Of a stretch of 64,000 bases of DNA, positions 24,766-34,054 are shown piece after piece (the first letter of the stretch is position 1; each line of letters opens with the position of its first letter). A program made the translations under genes and the position numbers. The stretch comes from Pelotomaculum schinkii (GTDB lineage: Bacteria; Bacillota; Desulfotomaculia; Desulfotomaculales; Pelotomaculaceae): the NCBI RefSeq assembly GCF_004369205.1, contig NZ_QFGA01000002.1, forward strand, positions 1 through 64,000. Direction: 5' to 3'. A model generated the notes under the pieces. The model worked only from the letters and a program-made list of their open reading frames with translations, did not search any database and was not told where the DNA came from.

Positions 24766-25599
24766 ATGTCAAAGAGTGTCCTGGTGGATATTACCAGGTG
24801 TATCGGCTGCCGCAGCTGCATGGTTTCGTGCAAGTCATGGAACGACCTGCCGGCCGAGCCGAGCGAGTTCTCCAACAACTGGGACAGCCCGGGGAAATTA
24901 AGCGCCGATACCTGGACCAACGTAAGCTCCTATGTGCTCGAAGAAGGCGACCAGCTCAAGTGGCGCTTCGTTAAAAGACAATGCATGCACTGCAATGAGC
25001 CAGCCTGTGAGTCGGCGTGCTTTACCCACTCATTTGTCAAGACTAAAGAAGGGGCGGTTATTTACAAGCCTACCGAACTGAATGAGGACTACTGCGTCGG
25101 CTGCCGCTACTGCATGATCGCCTGCCCCTTTGACGTACCCGGCTTCCAGTGGGATAAGGCTCTTCCGTACGTGCAAAAGTGCCGTTTTTGTTACGACCGC
25201 ACGAAGGAAGAAGGACTTGAGCCGGCATGTGTAACGGCATGCCTCACAGGCGCCTTAACCTACGGGGAAAGGGATGAAATGCTGGCACTGGCACAGGACA
25301 GGATGAGCAAAGACCCCAGGTACATTAAACATATCTACGGAGAAAAAGAATACGGCGGTACTTCCTGGCTGTATATATCGGATGTACCCTTTGATCAAAT
25401 CGGCTTCAAGACGGAAGTATTCAACCGCCCTGTAACGCAAAGGTCAATCCCCTCCTTGACCTGGGATGTGCTCAAGTGGACTCCCTACATCTTCGTCGGT
25501 TGGGGCGCCCTCCTGACCGCCATGCGGGCTTATACCAAGAGACGGGCTGAGGTGCATAACGAGGAAGACTTGTACGGGCCTGTCGATCCCAAAGAATAG
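24766..25599 (+). CDS. Fe-S electron-transfer subunit, copy 2
   Basis: 277 residues, four [4Fe-4S] motifs (CIGCRSCMVSCKSW, CMHCNEPACESACFT, CVGCRYCMIACPFD, CRFCYDRTKEEG with CVTACLTGA) and a C-terminal membrane anchor (WTPYIFVGWGALLTA). Same organisation as copy 1, and no signal peptide. Now preceded by the fdhA scar, it must work with the fdhA gene placed downstream at 26958, or with another catalytic subunit. Confidence 0.92.
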   Translation: MSKSVLVDITRCIGCRSCMVSCKSWNDLPAEPSEFSNNWDSPGKLSADTWTNVSSYVLEEGDQLKWRFVKRQCMHCNEPACESACFTHSFVKTKEGAVIYKPTELNEDYCVGCRYCMIACPFDVPGFQWDKALPYVQKCRFCYDRTKEEGLEPACVTACLTGALTYGERDEMLALAQDRMSKDPRYIKHIYGEKEYGGTSWLYISDVPFDQIGFKTEVFNRPVTQRSIPSLTWDVLKWTPYIFVGWGALLTAMRAYTKRRAEVHNEEDLYGPVDPKE

Positions 25600-25627
25600 A
25601 ATTTTAGATAAATGGAGGTGAGAATGT

Positions 25628-26794
25628 ATGTATGGAAGGAATTGGAGCTTTAGAATTACCTGGTTCAGAATACTGTTGATTATGTTAATGCTTGGCGCTG
25701 TGGCGGCTGCCCTGTACCGTTTTGTCTTCGGTCTGGGAGCGGTCACCAACTTGAGCGACCAGTGGCCCTGGGGCCTGTGGATCGGGTTTGACCTCCTGTG
25801 CGGTATCGCCCTGGCGGGCGGCGGTTTCAGCACGGCGCTGATTGTACACGTCCTGCACCGGGATAAGTACCTGCCCATTGCCCGGGCCGCGCTTTTAACT
25901 TCCTTGCTTGGCTATATTATCTCCCTGGTCAGCCTTTTCCTGGATATCGGACGTTGGTATAACTTCTGGAGGCCTTTCTTCTACTGGGGTTTCCACTCGG
26001 TATTGTTCGAAGTGTTCTGGTGTATTTCGCTGTATACCACTATCCAGGTCCTGGAGTTTGGCGACATCTTCTTCGAGAAGGTGAAATTTCCGGCTTTAAA
26101 AAAGCTCCTGGGGTACATGATGACGCCGCTTTTAATCCTCGGTATTGTTCTACCCAGCCTGCACCAGTCCTCACTGGGCTCGCTCTACATCGTTGCGGTT
26201 GATAAGCTGTATCCCCTGTGGTGGTCCATGATCATACCCTTCTTCTTCGTCTGGTCCGCCTTCTTCCTGGGGCCGGCCATGGTCACTATTGAAGGCACCC
26301 TGGCGTCGAGGGCTTACGGACGGCAGCCGGAACTGCCTGTCTTTCAAAGCATGACCAAGATAACCATGTGGATGATGATCATTTACTTTATCGTCAAGAT
26401 GATCGATCTGAACTACCGTGGCGTTTTCGGGATGGCCTTCAACGGCTCTTTCGAGAGCAACATGTTTTTAATCGAGATGATTGTCTTTATCCTGCTGCCT
26501 ATTTTCATGTATGCCATTCCTGCCATCCGCACCAAGCTGTGGGGTGTTGTTACGGCTTCTCTCCTGGTGGTAGTCGGTGTAGTGTTCAACCGCATGAATG
26601 TGGTCTTCACCGGTATGGCCAAGAGTGTGGGCGGCAGCTACTTCCCGAGCGTCTGGGAATTTCTCATTACCCTCGGTATGTGGAGCTTCCTGGCGCTGGC
26701 CTACCTGTTTATTGTTGAAAATTTCTCGATCCTGCCCAAGGAAGAACATACTCACAGCACACATACCAGCTATGGCACAGGCTTCAATGTTTAA
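25628..26794 (+). CDS. NrfD/HybB-type membrane subunit 2
   Basis: 388 residues, same length and start (MYGRNWSFRITWFRILL) as copies 1 and 3; differences are mainly conservative. ATG with GGAGGTGAGAATGT. About ten membrane helices, predicted quinone-reactive. Ends EEHTHSTHTSYGTGFNV. There is no terminator before fdhA2, so the two are probably co-transcribed. Confidence 0.92.
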   Translation: MYGRNWSFRITWFRILLIMLMLGAVAAALYRFVFGLGAVTNLSDQWPWGLWIGFDLLCGIALAGGGFSTALIVHVLHRDKYLPIARAALLTSLLGYIISLVSLFLDIGRWYNFWRPFFYWGFHSVLFEVFWCISLYTTIQVLEFGDIFFEKVKFPALKKLLGYMMTPLLILGIVLPSLHQSSLGSLYIVAVDKLYPLWWSMIIPFFFVWSAFFLGPAMVTIEGTLASRAYGRQPELPVFQSMTKITMWMMIIYFIVKMIDLNYRGVFGMAFNGSFESNMFLIEMIVFILLPIFMYAIPAIRTKLWGVVTASLLVVVGVVFNRMNVVFTGMAKSVGGSYFPSVWEFLITLGMWSFLALAYLFIVENFSILPKEEHTHSTHTSYGTGFNV

Positions 26795-26957
26795 TAACAA
26801 ACAACGCATTAAATGAATTGAGAGATATTCATTCGGCAGTTTTGGCCGATACGTAATAAAATCAATAGATTCAGGAACTTTGAGGGGAAGAGCTGGAATG
26901 CTTGAAAAACTATTTATTTCGTTTATTCTAAAGTAAAGGAGGTTACTATTAACTAAT

Positions 26958-29900
26958 ATGAAAAAATATATTAGCCGCCGTGATTTCTTTAAATATTTGG
27001 GAGTAGGCGCAGCCGGAGCGACTTTATCCGGAGCGACTTTATTTGGAGGAGTCGGCGCAAAACCTGCTTTAGCTGGAGAAAATTTGCCTAGTTTTGAGTT
27101 GGGTACTTTTAAGTTAAAGAAAACCAAAGAAACTGCTTCTGGCTGTCCTTATTGCGGATGTGGTTGTAGTACTATTGTTTATTCAGAAAACGATAAGGTG
27201 GTTTTTATTGAAGGGGATCCTGATAGTCCTATTAATGAGGGGGCTTTATGTCCAAAAGGGGCAGCTCTTCCGGATATCCATAACTTTGTAAATAAAAAGC
27301 GTCAGCGTGTACTCAACCCGAATCGGTTAACGGAGGTTCTTTACCGTGCCCCCGGCAGCAACCAGTGGGAAGTAAAAGACTGGGATTGGGCTATGCCTGA
27401 AATCGCTAAAAGGGTAAAAAAGACCCGGGATGAACACTTTGAAGAAAAAGACGCTAATGGTGTCACGGTTAACCGCACCATGGCCATTTGCCAGATGGGC
27501 AGCGCAAATATTAACAACGAAGAAGACTATTTAATTAATAAGCTCATGCGGGGAGCCCTGGGTGTGGTTGATCTTGACCATTGCGCCCGTCTCTGACACG
27601 CCCCAACCGTAGCCGGTCTGGCTAATACTTTTGGTCGGGGAGTAATGACTAATAGTTTTACTGATTATAAGAATACAGACATATTTTTAATTATTGGATC
27701 CAACCCGGCCGAAGCTCACCCCATGGCCATGCGTCACATTGGCAAGGCCCTGGCAAAAGGAGCCAAAATGATTGTCGTTGACCCGAGGTTTACCAAAACA
27801 GCGGCCAAGGCAGATATTTACGTTCCTTTGCGTCCGGGGACAGACATTGCCTTTCTTTACGGTCTGATTAACTACGCCGTTGAAAATGATCTTTACCAAC
27901 ACGAGTACGTGCATAACTATACCAATGCTTCTTACTTAATCAGTCCCGATTATAATTTTGCGGATGGTGTTTTTTCCGGTTTAGAGGAAAAAGACGGCAA
28001 ACTATCCTATAACACCGCCAGCTGGGCTTACCAAAAAGACGGCGATAATATTAAAAAAGACCCCACTTTGCAGGATCCCCGGTGCGTCTGGCAAATCATG
28101 AAAAAGCATGTTTCCCGCTATGACATCAAAACGGTCAGCAAAGTCACGGGAACCCCGGAAGATATTTTACAAAAAGCTTACGCTACTTATTGCGAGTCGG
28201 GAAAACCGGATGTGGCAGGCAATTTAATTTACGTACTGGGAATCACCCAGCACAGTTACGGAACTCAAAACACACGGGCAACTACCATGGTGCAGCTCTT
28301 GCTGGGCAATGTAGGCCTGCCCGGTGGCGGCCTTAACCCCCAGCGGGGGCAGTCAAATGTTCAGGGCGCCTGTGACGTGGGAATGCTGTGGAATAATATT
28401 ACGGGCTATCTCAATGTCCCCGATGCGACAAAACATCCCACGTATAAGGACTACCTGGCGGTGGAAACGCCCAAGACGGGATACTGGTCCAACAAACCCA
28501 AGTTCCTGGCCAGCCTGCTCAAGGCCTGGTACGGGGAAAAAGCCGCCAAAGAAAATGACTTTTGCTATGACTGGCTGCCTAAATCAGACGGGAAAGACCA
28601 TTCCCACATGTCTTCCTACGTCTCCCTGGCGGAAGGACATATTAAAGGCGTCTTTTGCTGGGCTGAAAATCCTTCCGTAGCCGGGCCGGATGCTTCTCAC
28701 GAGGCCAAGGCCCTGGAAAACGCGGACTGGATGGTCTGTGTTGATTTATTTGAAAACGAAACAGCAGCTTTCTGGAAGCGTCCAGGAGTAAACCCGGCGG
28801 ATATAAAAACTGAAGTTTTTGTGCTGCCGGGCGCTCTCATATACGAATCAGAAGGCACGAGAACAAACAGTTCACGCCATATTCAATGGCGCTGGAAGGC
28901 TGTTGAGCCGCCCGGACAGGCAAAAAGCAGTCTCTGGATTGCCGACCGGATATTTAAGGCTGTCCGCCAGGAATACCGTAGCGGCGGCAAATTTACCGAT
29001 CCTATTTTAAACATGGTTTGGAATTATGATAAGCCGGGACAGGACGGGCCGGATATAGAAAAAATAGCGATTGAAATGAACGGTTATAATGTGGCGGACG
29101 GCCGGGTTTTAGGTACTTTCGGCGACCTGAAAGATGATGGTTCTACGGCCTGCGGTATATGGGTTTACGCCGGTTATTATTACGTTGACCCCAATGAGCA
29201 AGACCCGTTGTTAAAGATACCCGCTACCAAAAGGCATGGTACGGAGGATAAAAGCGGGCTTGGCGTATATCCGAAATGGACCTTTGCCTGGCCTGTGAAT
29301 CGGCGCATTGTTTATAACCGTTGTTCGGCTGACCCGGCCGGACGGCCCTGGAAAAAGGATAAACCCTATATGGTCTGGGACGGAACAAAGTGGATTGCCA
29401 ACGATGTTCCCGATTTCGGCATCACGGACGCGGCTACAAAAGCGCCGGTACCACCGGAAAAGACAGCCAATGCTCCTTTTATTATGCTTCCTGAAGGGCA
29501 GGCGCGCTTCTTTGTTCCTGCCGGCTTGAAAGAAGGTCCTATGCCGGAACACTACGAACCGGTGGAAAGCCCGGTAAAAAATTTAATTAGTAAGCAGCAA
29601 AACAATCCTATGGCTAAGAGATGGGGAGGCGAATTTGCTAAATTGGCCGAAACCGGCAGCAAAGAGTTCCCTTACGTGGCTACAACCGTCCATTACATTG
29701 AACATTATCAAACCGGGGTAAGAACCAGAAACAGCCCCATGCTGGTAGAATTGATGCCGGAACAATTTGCCACCATATCGCCGACTTTAGCCGGTAATTT
29801 GGGAATAAAACCTGGAGATGAGATAATTGTAAGCAGCGCCCGGGCGGAAATAAAAATGAAGGCCAATGTTTTACCGATTGTTAAACCCTTAATTGTAAAC

Positions 29901-30056
29901 GGCAGTCCCATTGAAATTGTTTCCTTGCCATGGAGCTGGGGCTACATGGGATTATCCAAGGGAAGCATTGGGAACGATTTAACACCTTTTATCGGTGATG
30001 CTAACGTCGTTGTTCCGGAATACAAATCTTTTTTAGTTAACATTAGAAAAGCATAA
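26958..30056 (+). CDS. fdhA: selenocysteine formate dehydrogenase, catalytic subunit 2 (FdnG-like)
   Basis: 1032 residues with the in-frame TGA at 27594-27596 read as selenocysteine 213 (context DHCARL-Sec-HAPTVAGL). Tat signal KKYISRRDFFKYLGVG, then [4Fe-4S] ligands CPYCGCGCS and CPKG. Strongly similar to FdhA1 throughout. AGGAGG is 15 bases before the ATG, a longer spacing than elsewhere, and an in-frame stop rules out an earlier start. The first 350 bases are more AT-rich and use other codons than the rest. It stands after nrfD, reversed in order from cluster 1, which suggests a separate arrival or rearrangement. Confidence 0.95.
27594..27642 (+). promoter_or_regulatory. selenocysteine insertion (bSECIS) element of fdhA2
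   Basis: After the UGA the stem TAGCC/GGCTA encloses the GGUCU-type loop (TAGCCGGTCTGGCTA), at the same distance as in fdhA1. The two differ in several stem bases while pairing is kept, which is covariation evidence. Confidence 0.85.
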
Positions 30057-30171
30057 CTATTAGCTTAAGACTAACGAGCGGACCTAAATAACCTTAGTAA
30101 TTAATCATGTTTTATGGTATCCTTAAAGCAACAGCCTGACTTTTGCAGGAAAGACAAAGAAAAAAACAGCG

Positions 30172-30207
30172 TAACCACTTGAAACATAGCGGTTGGCGCT
30201 GTTTTTG
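30172..30207 (+). terminator. terminator after fdhA2
   Basis: Hairpin AAAACAGCGTAACCAC with GCGGTTGGCGCTGTTTTTG, about 115 bases past the stop codon. Confidence 0.75.
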
Positions 30208-30252
30208 TTTTGTCATAACTTCATTGTGGAAATCAGCCTTTTTTCACATCAC

Positions 30253-30445
30253 CTAAAATATTTTTAATAATAAATGCTTCATGGCCTCCGGTGTAAGAGG
30301 GGGTACCGACGTTTTAGGAGCTTTTTTCACAGGAAGGGAGATGACTTTCTGGAAATGGAGTATACCTTCAGGTTCCCCGTATTGGGCATAGCGGAAAAAG
30401 GAGCCATTGAGCCGCCGATTAGTTGCCGTAATGGGTGATATTACA
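30253..30445 (-). pseudogene. tyrosine recombinase (integrase) fragment
   Basis: Reverse-strand reading gives NRRLNGSFFRYAQYGEPEG, then ISLPVKKAPKTSVPPLTPE and AMKHLLLKIF before a stop at 30253. This matches the end of the core-binding domain and the start of the catalytic domain of the transposon-borne tyrosine recombinases (NRRLAAIRSFFRYA, then IPxKRxxxxxVxxLTPEE). Both ends are lost. It lies 110 bases from the tRNA-Ser half, a fitting place for integrase debris. Confidence 0.65.
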
Positions 30446-30555
30446 TAGAGATAATCATAATTAGAGGGAAAATATTAGGGTTAGGAAATAGCATAAGTCG
30501 GTAATACTGAACACTTCCCGTCAACAGCTGAAAATGCCCGAAAGGCCCTCCACAG

Positions 30556-30618
30556 AACTCGAAATCGAGTAGACCGTGATGAGCGGTCTCGTGGGTTCGA
30601 ATCCCACCCTCTCCGCCA
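30556..30618 (+). pseudogene. 3' half of a tRNA-Ser (CGA-type), truncated at the anticodon loop
   Basis: From the anticodon loop on (CTCGAAA, then TCGAG) the sequence has a long class II variable arm (ACCGTGATGAGCGGT), T arm (GTGGG TTCGAAT CCCAC), acceptor strand CCTCTCC and G-CCA. The 5' half, including the stem partner CTCGA, is missing and replaced by unrelated sequence. Site-specific integration or recombination in the anticodon loop would leave such a half. The complete gene is not in this window. Confidence 0.75.
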
Positions 30619-30620
30619 TA

Positions 30621-30897
30621 TTGCGTAGCAGCAGGGGGGGAACCAGGAGCTATTTTTCGTGTTCCCGGAGATGAGCTGCTTATTGAATCCACAGGCCAGC
30701 TCATCTCCCTGCAGGATATTAATCTAAGCGAAGTATTATTATGAGCAACTAAAATGAATACACTTCCCCCCATTATAATTTTTGGCGTCCAGCCTGAGGT
30801 TATCGGTTACCAAACTGAGCTGTCACCAACCCTTCAAAATACACTCCACCGTTTGATCCAACTTATCAAAAAGGAAATATTAAAAATTTTTACATAA
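30621..30897 (+). pseudogene. 3' remnant of the hydrogenase protease gene
   Basis: Matches the second half of the gene at 22678-23154 from the TTGCGT near 22879 onward. It lacks the start and has an in-frame TGA at the place of a leucine in SEVLLLATK. Pure debris carried by the duplication that also brought the riboswitch leader. Confidence 0.85.
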
Positions 30898-30962
30898 AAA
30901 ATATTTTATATTATTGTAATTTAGAAGGAATTTTAAATATTTAGTGGAAAATTATCATTATA

Positions 30963-31061
30963 TTTCTCCGAGCCAGGTTATAACCTAAGCAATTGGTATG
31001 GTTTACCGGCCGTTAGGGTTCACCGGGAAACTGTTGAGCCTCCCATTGTGGAAAGGAGATC
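30963..31061 (+). promoter_or_regulatory. Moco/Tuco riboswitch, tandem copy 1 before the hydrogenase
   Basis: All landmarks kept: TTTCTCCGAGCC, ACCGGCCGTTAGGG, ACCGGGAAACTG, GCCTCCCATTG and GGAAAGGAGAT. One change (TTGGGCC to TTGAGCC) relative to the fdhE2 copy. Its gene target is a nickel-iron hydrogenase operon, unusual for this riboswitch class. Confidence 0.85.
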
Positions 31062-31071
31062 TCTTAAGCAA

Positions 31072-31118
31072 AGATAAAACTTTGTCCTTTTCACATTGGA
31101 CAAAGTTTTACCTTTCCT
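31072..31118 (+). terminator. riboswitch terminator 1 before the hydrogenase
   Basis: Hairpin AAACTTTGTCC/TTGGACAAAGTTTT followed by ACCTTTCCTTTT. The T-run is less perfect than in the fdhE2 copy. Confidence 0.75.
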
Positions 31119-31180
31119 TTTAAAGATATTGATATGATATAGCTTTGTTATAAGTAATGTTTTTTGAAAAATATCATTAT

Positions 31181-31279
31181 GTTCTCCGAGCCAGGTACAA
31201 CCTAAGCAATTGGTATGGTTTGCTGGCCGTTAGGGTCCATCGGGAAACTGTTGGGCCTCCCATTGTGGAAAGGAGATCT
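31181..31279 (+). promoter_or_regulatory. Moco/Tuco riboswitch, tandem copy 2 before the hydrogenase
   Basis: Landmarks GTTCTCCGAGCC, GCTGGCCGTTAGGG, TCGGGAAACTG, GGCCTCCCATTG and GGAAAGGAGAT. Intact by eye; substitutions fall in variable positions. Confidence 0.85.
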
Positions 31280-31287
31280 CGTAAGCA

Positions 31288-31338
31288 AAGGTAGAACTTT
31301 GTTCTTTTCACATTGGACAAAGTTTTACCTTTCCTTTT
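31288..31338 (+). terminator. riboswitch terminator 2 before the hydrogenase
   Basis: Hairpin AAAGGTAGAACTTTGTTC with TTGGACAAAGTTTTACCTTT, then CCTTTTAG. Preserved pairing but a weak T-run. About 210 bases of leader follow to the small-subunit start. Confidence 0.7.
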
Positions 31339-31548
31339 AGAGGCATTTAATGATTCTTAATCATTTAAAATATCGATACTGGAGTTCCAGCCATAAGGAG
31401 TCCTCTTTCGTGAAACGATGCGTTAAATTTGGCAGCTCAGATGCGGCCAAATATGAGACTGGTTTCCAAGTAACCGGTTAAAGGGGGTGCATAGAGACAC
31501 ATAACTTACCGGGACTTTATTAATTCATTTACAGGGAGGGATAAGGAC

Positions 31549-32553
31549 TTGAGTTTAACCAGGCGTGAATTTATTAAGCTATGTATGAGCTCTGCGGTGG
31601 GGGCAAGCCTGCTCACAATTGTCGGACCTGATCTTGAGAAAACACTGGCTCTGGCAGCCGAAGGCAAACCGCCGGTGATCTGGCTGCAGGGGGCCAGCTG
31701 TACCGGATGTTCCGTATCTTTGTTAAACAGCGTTGACCCCGCAATTGAAAAAGTACTTCTCGATATTATCAGCTTAAAATATCACCCGAATATTTCTGCC
31801 GGGTCCGGCCACCTCATCGCTGAGATCCTGGACGAAGCCGCCACCAAATACAAGGATCAGTTTATACTGGTTGTTGAAGGCGCCATCCCCCTTAACAACG
31901 ACGGTGTTTATTGTACCATCGCTGAAAAGGACGGGCGGGAAATAACCATGCTGCACGCGGTAAATGTACTGGGCAAAGCGGCCAAGGCCGTGATTGCCGC
32001 CGGCCAGTGCGCATCATACGGAGGTATTCCCGGCGCAGCCCCCAATCCCACCGGAGTCGTGGGAGTAAATAAGATCGTTGACGAAAAAAAGGTGATCAAT
32101 ATCTCCCTGTGCCCGATGCAGCCGGACCATTTCCTGGGCACCGTGGTATATATATTGACATACGGCGAGATCCCGGAACTGGACCGGTATGGACGGCCCA
32201 AGATGTTTTTCCCGAAACCAATACATGAAAGCTGCTTAAGGCGTGAACATTTTGACGCAGGCAGGTTCGCGCGTTTCATCGGAGATGAGGGCTGCCTGGC
32301 CCTGTTGGGCTGCAAGGGCTTTGTGGCTATGTCCGACTGCCCCACCCGCGGCTGGAACAACAACGTCAACTGGTGTGTTAAGGCCGGCGCCCCTTGCTAT
32401 GCCTGCTCGGAACCGACATTCCCCGATATGTCCTCACCAATTTACGGCGTTTATCCCTTAACGAACAAAACAGCGGCTGCTGCAGCCTATTTGAATCCCC
32501 AGAAAACAGAGTTTTTGGAAAAGAACAGAGCTAGCAGAAAACTTGCTGAGTGA
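31549..32553 (+). CDS. [NiFe] hydrogenase small subunit
   Basis: 334 residues. Tat signal SLTRREFIKLCMSSAVG sends the dimer across the membrane. Carries three Fe-S clusters that conduct electrons from the NiFe site: proximal ligands in GASCTGCSVSLLNS and AAGQCASYGGIPGA, further Cys in ISLCPMQPDH, and distal/medial ligands in HESCLRREHFDAG, GDEGCLALLGCKG, CPTRGWNNNVNWC and CYACSEPTFPD. TTG start with GGGAGGG 8 bases upstream. Belongs to the periplasmic uptake type (group 1). Confidence 0.93.
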   Translation: MSLTRREFIKLCMSSAVGASLLTIVGPDLEKTLALAAEGKPPVIWLQGASCTGCSVSLLNSVDPAIEKVLLDIISLKYHPNISAGSGHLIAEILDEAATKYKDQFILVVEGAIPLNNDGVYCTIAEKDGREITMLHAVNVLGKAAKAVIAAGQCASYGGIPGAAPNPTGVVGVNKIVDEKKVINISLCPMQPDHFLGTVVYILTYGEIPELDRYGRPKMFFPKPIHESCLRREHFDAGRFARFIGDEGCLALLGCKGFVAMSDCPTRGWNNNVNWCVKAGAPCYACSEPTFPDMSSPIYGVYPLTNKTAAAAAYLNPQKTEFLEKNRASRKLAE

Positions 32554-32567
32554 GGTGAAATGAAGCA

Positions 32568-34013
32568 GTGGTACAACGTATTATTATTGATCCGGTAACC
32601 CGGATAGAAGGGCACCTGAAAATTGAAGCAGAGATTGAAAACGGCCGGGTCATTGACGCCAAGTCGAGCGGCACTCTATTCCGCGGTCTGGAAATAATCG
32701 CCAGAGGGCGGGATCCCCGCGACGCCTGCCACCTGGTCCAGCGGATCTGCGGCGTCTGCCCCATCGCGCACGGCACCGCCTCCATCTTGTGCCTGGACGA
32801 CGCCTTTAACGTCACCCCGCCTGCCAACGGCAGGATTTTGCGCAACTTGATTCAAGGCTCAAACTACCTGATGTCACACATCCTGCACTTTTACCATCTG
32901 ACCGCCCTTGATTACGTTAAGGGTCCGGATACCGCCCCTTTCATCCCCCGGTATGAGGGTGACTACCGGCTGCCCAAGGAAATCAACGACAAAGCCGTGG
33001 AGCACTATATCCAGGCTTTGGACATCCGCAAAAAGGCGCATGAAATGGGCGCCGTATTCGGGGCCAAAATGCCGCACGTTACCGCCTACACGGCAGGCGG
33101 GGTAACGGAAACCGTCACGCCGGAGAAAATTACTCAGTTCAAGGCTTACCTCGTGGAAATAACTTCCTTTATCAACGACGTATATGTCCCGGATGTCCTG
33201 GCTGTAGCAGGCGCATATGACGATTGGTTCACCATCGGAGCAGGCTGCAAAAACCTGCTGGCCTACGGCGCTTTCCGGTTAACCGACCAGTTGGACCCGG
33301 ATGGACAACAACAGCTTTTCAGGCGCGGTATCTACACCAAAGGCCAGTACGCGCCCATGGACCCTAAAAAGATTACCGAGGAAGTTAAATATTCCTGGTA
33401 CGACGACAAATCGACCGGCAAATACCCCGGGGATGGCGCGACCGTACCGGCGCCGGGCAAAAAAGACGCCTATTCCTGGCTCAAAGCGCCGCGTTATGAC
33501 GGCATGCCCTATGAAGTCGGCCCATTGTCGCGGCAGGTCGTTAACAAACAGAAAGACGTTATGGAGTTGGGAGATAAAGCGTTTTCAGTTTTGGGCAGGC
33601 ACTTCGCCCGCGCCCTGGAAACAGCCCAGGTGGCAGCGGCCATGGTGGAATGGCTTGACCAGTTGGCGCCGGGCCAACCCTGTTATGAACCCTTCGATAT
33701 TCCCAAGGAAGGGTCGGGCATGGGTCTGCACGAGGCGTCCCGCGGCGCCCTGGGGCACTGGATTACCATCAAAGATTACAAAATTGAGAACTACCAGGCT
33801 GTGGTGCCTACAACCTGGAACTGCGGCCCGCGGGACGACCGCGGCCAGCGCGGTCCGGTCGAGGAGGCCCTGGTGGGAACACAGGTGAAAGATCCGCATA
33901 ACCCGATTGAACTGGCGCGTATCGTCCGGGCCTTTGACCCATGCATTGCCTGCGCGGTCCATGTACTGGAAATCAAGGGTGTTTCCAAAGAACCGATGAG
34001 CTTTATCGTCTAA
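32568..34013 (+). CDS. [NiFe] hydrogenase large subunit
   Basis: 481 residues containing the Ni-Fe active site. L1 motif RICGVCPIAHG (near residue 60) and L2 motif DPCIACAVH near the C-terminus give the four Ni/Fe cysteine ligands; neither contains selenocysteine. Cleavage after the L2 histidine would remove a 16-residue tail beginning VLEIKG, the job of the protease at 22678. GTG start, 14 bases after the small subunit stop, with GAGGTG overlapping that stop. Exported as a passenger of the small subunit. Confidence 0.94.
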   Translation: MVQRIIIDPVTRIEGHLKIEAEIENGRVIDAKSSGTLFRGLEIIARGRDPRDACHLVQRICGVCPIAHGTASILCLDDAFNVTPPANGRILRNLIQGSNYLMSHILHFYHLTALDYVKGPDTAPFIPRYEGDYRLPKEINDKAVEHYIQALDIRKKAHEMGAVFGAKMPHVTAYTAGGVTETVTPEKITQFKAYLVEITSFINDVYVPDVLAVAGAYDDWFTIGAGCKNLLAYGAFRLTDQLDPDGQQQLFRRGIYTKGQYAPMDPKKITEEVKYSWYDDKSTGKYPGDGATVPAPGKKDAYSWLKAPRYDGMPYEVGPLSRQVVNKQKDVMELGDKAFSVLGRHFARALETAQVAAAMVEWLDQLAPGQPCYEPFDIPKEGSGMGLHEASRGALGHWITIKDYKIENYQAVVPTTWNCGPRDDRGQRGPVEEALVGTQVKDPHNPIELARIVRAFDPCIACAVHVLEIKGVSKEPMSFIV

Positions 34014-34054
34014 TTACCATGTATTAAGTCCGAGCGGAAATAGGAGGTGCAAAG

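Larger units (their letters stand above)
30621..31530 (+). repeat. duplicated block, copy 2
   Basis: Second copy of 22880-23795: protease 3' remnant, two aptamers, two terminators and the leader with AAAGGGGGTGCATA. It begins three bases after the tRNA-Ser half and ends just before the hydrogenase small subunit gene. Confidence 0.85.

Noticed and set aside
30441-30773. Minus-strand frame of 110 codons
   Set aside because: It runs across the tRNA-Ser half and the dead protease remnant; composition is that of a random frame.
33900-34013. Selenocysteine-containing [NiFeSe] hydrogenase
   Set aside because: The L2 motif reads DPCIACAVH with ordinary cysteine codons and there is no TGA in frame.
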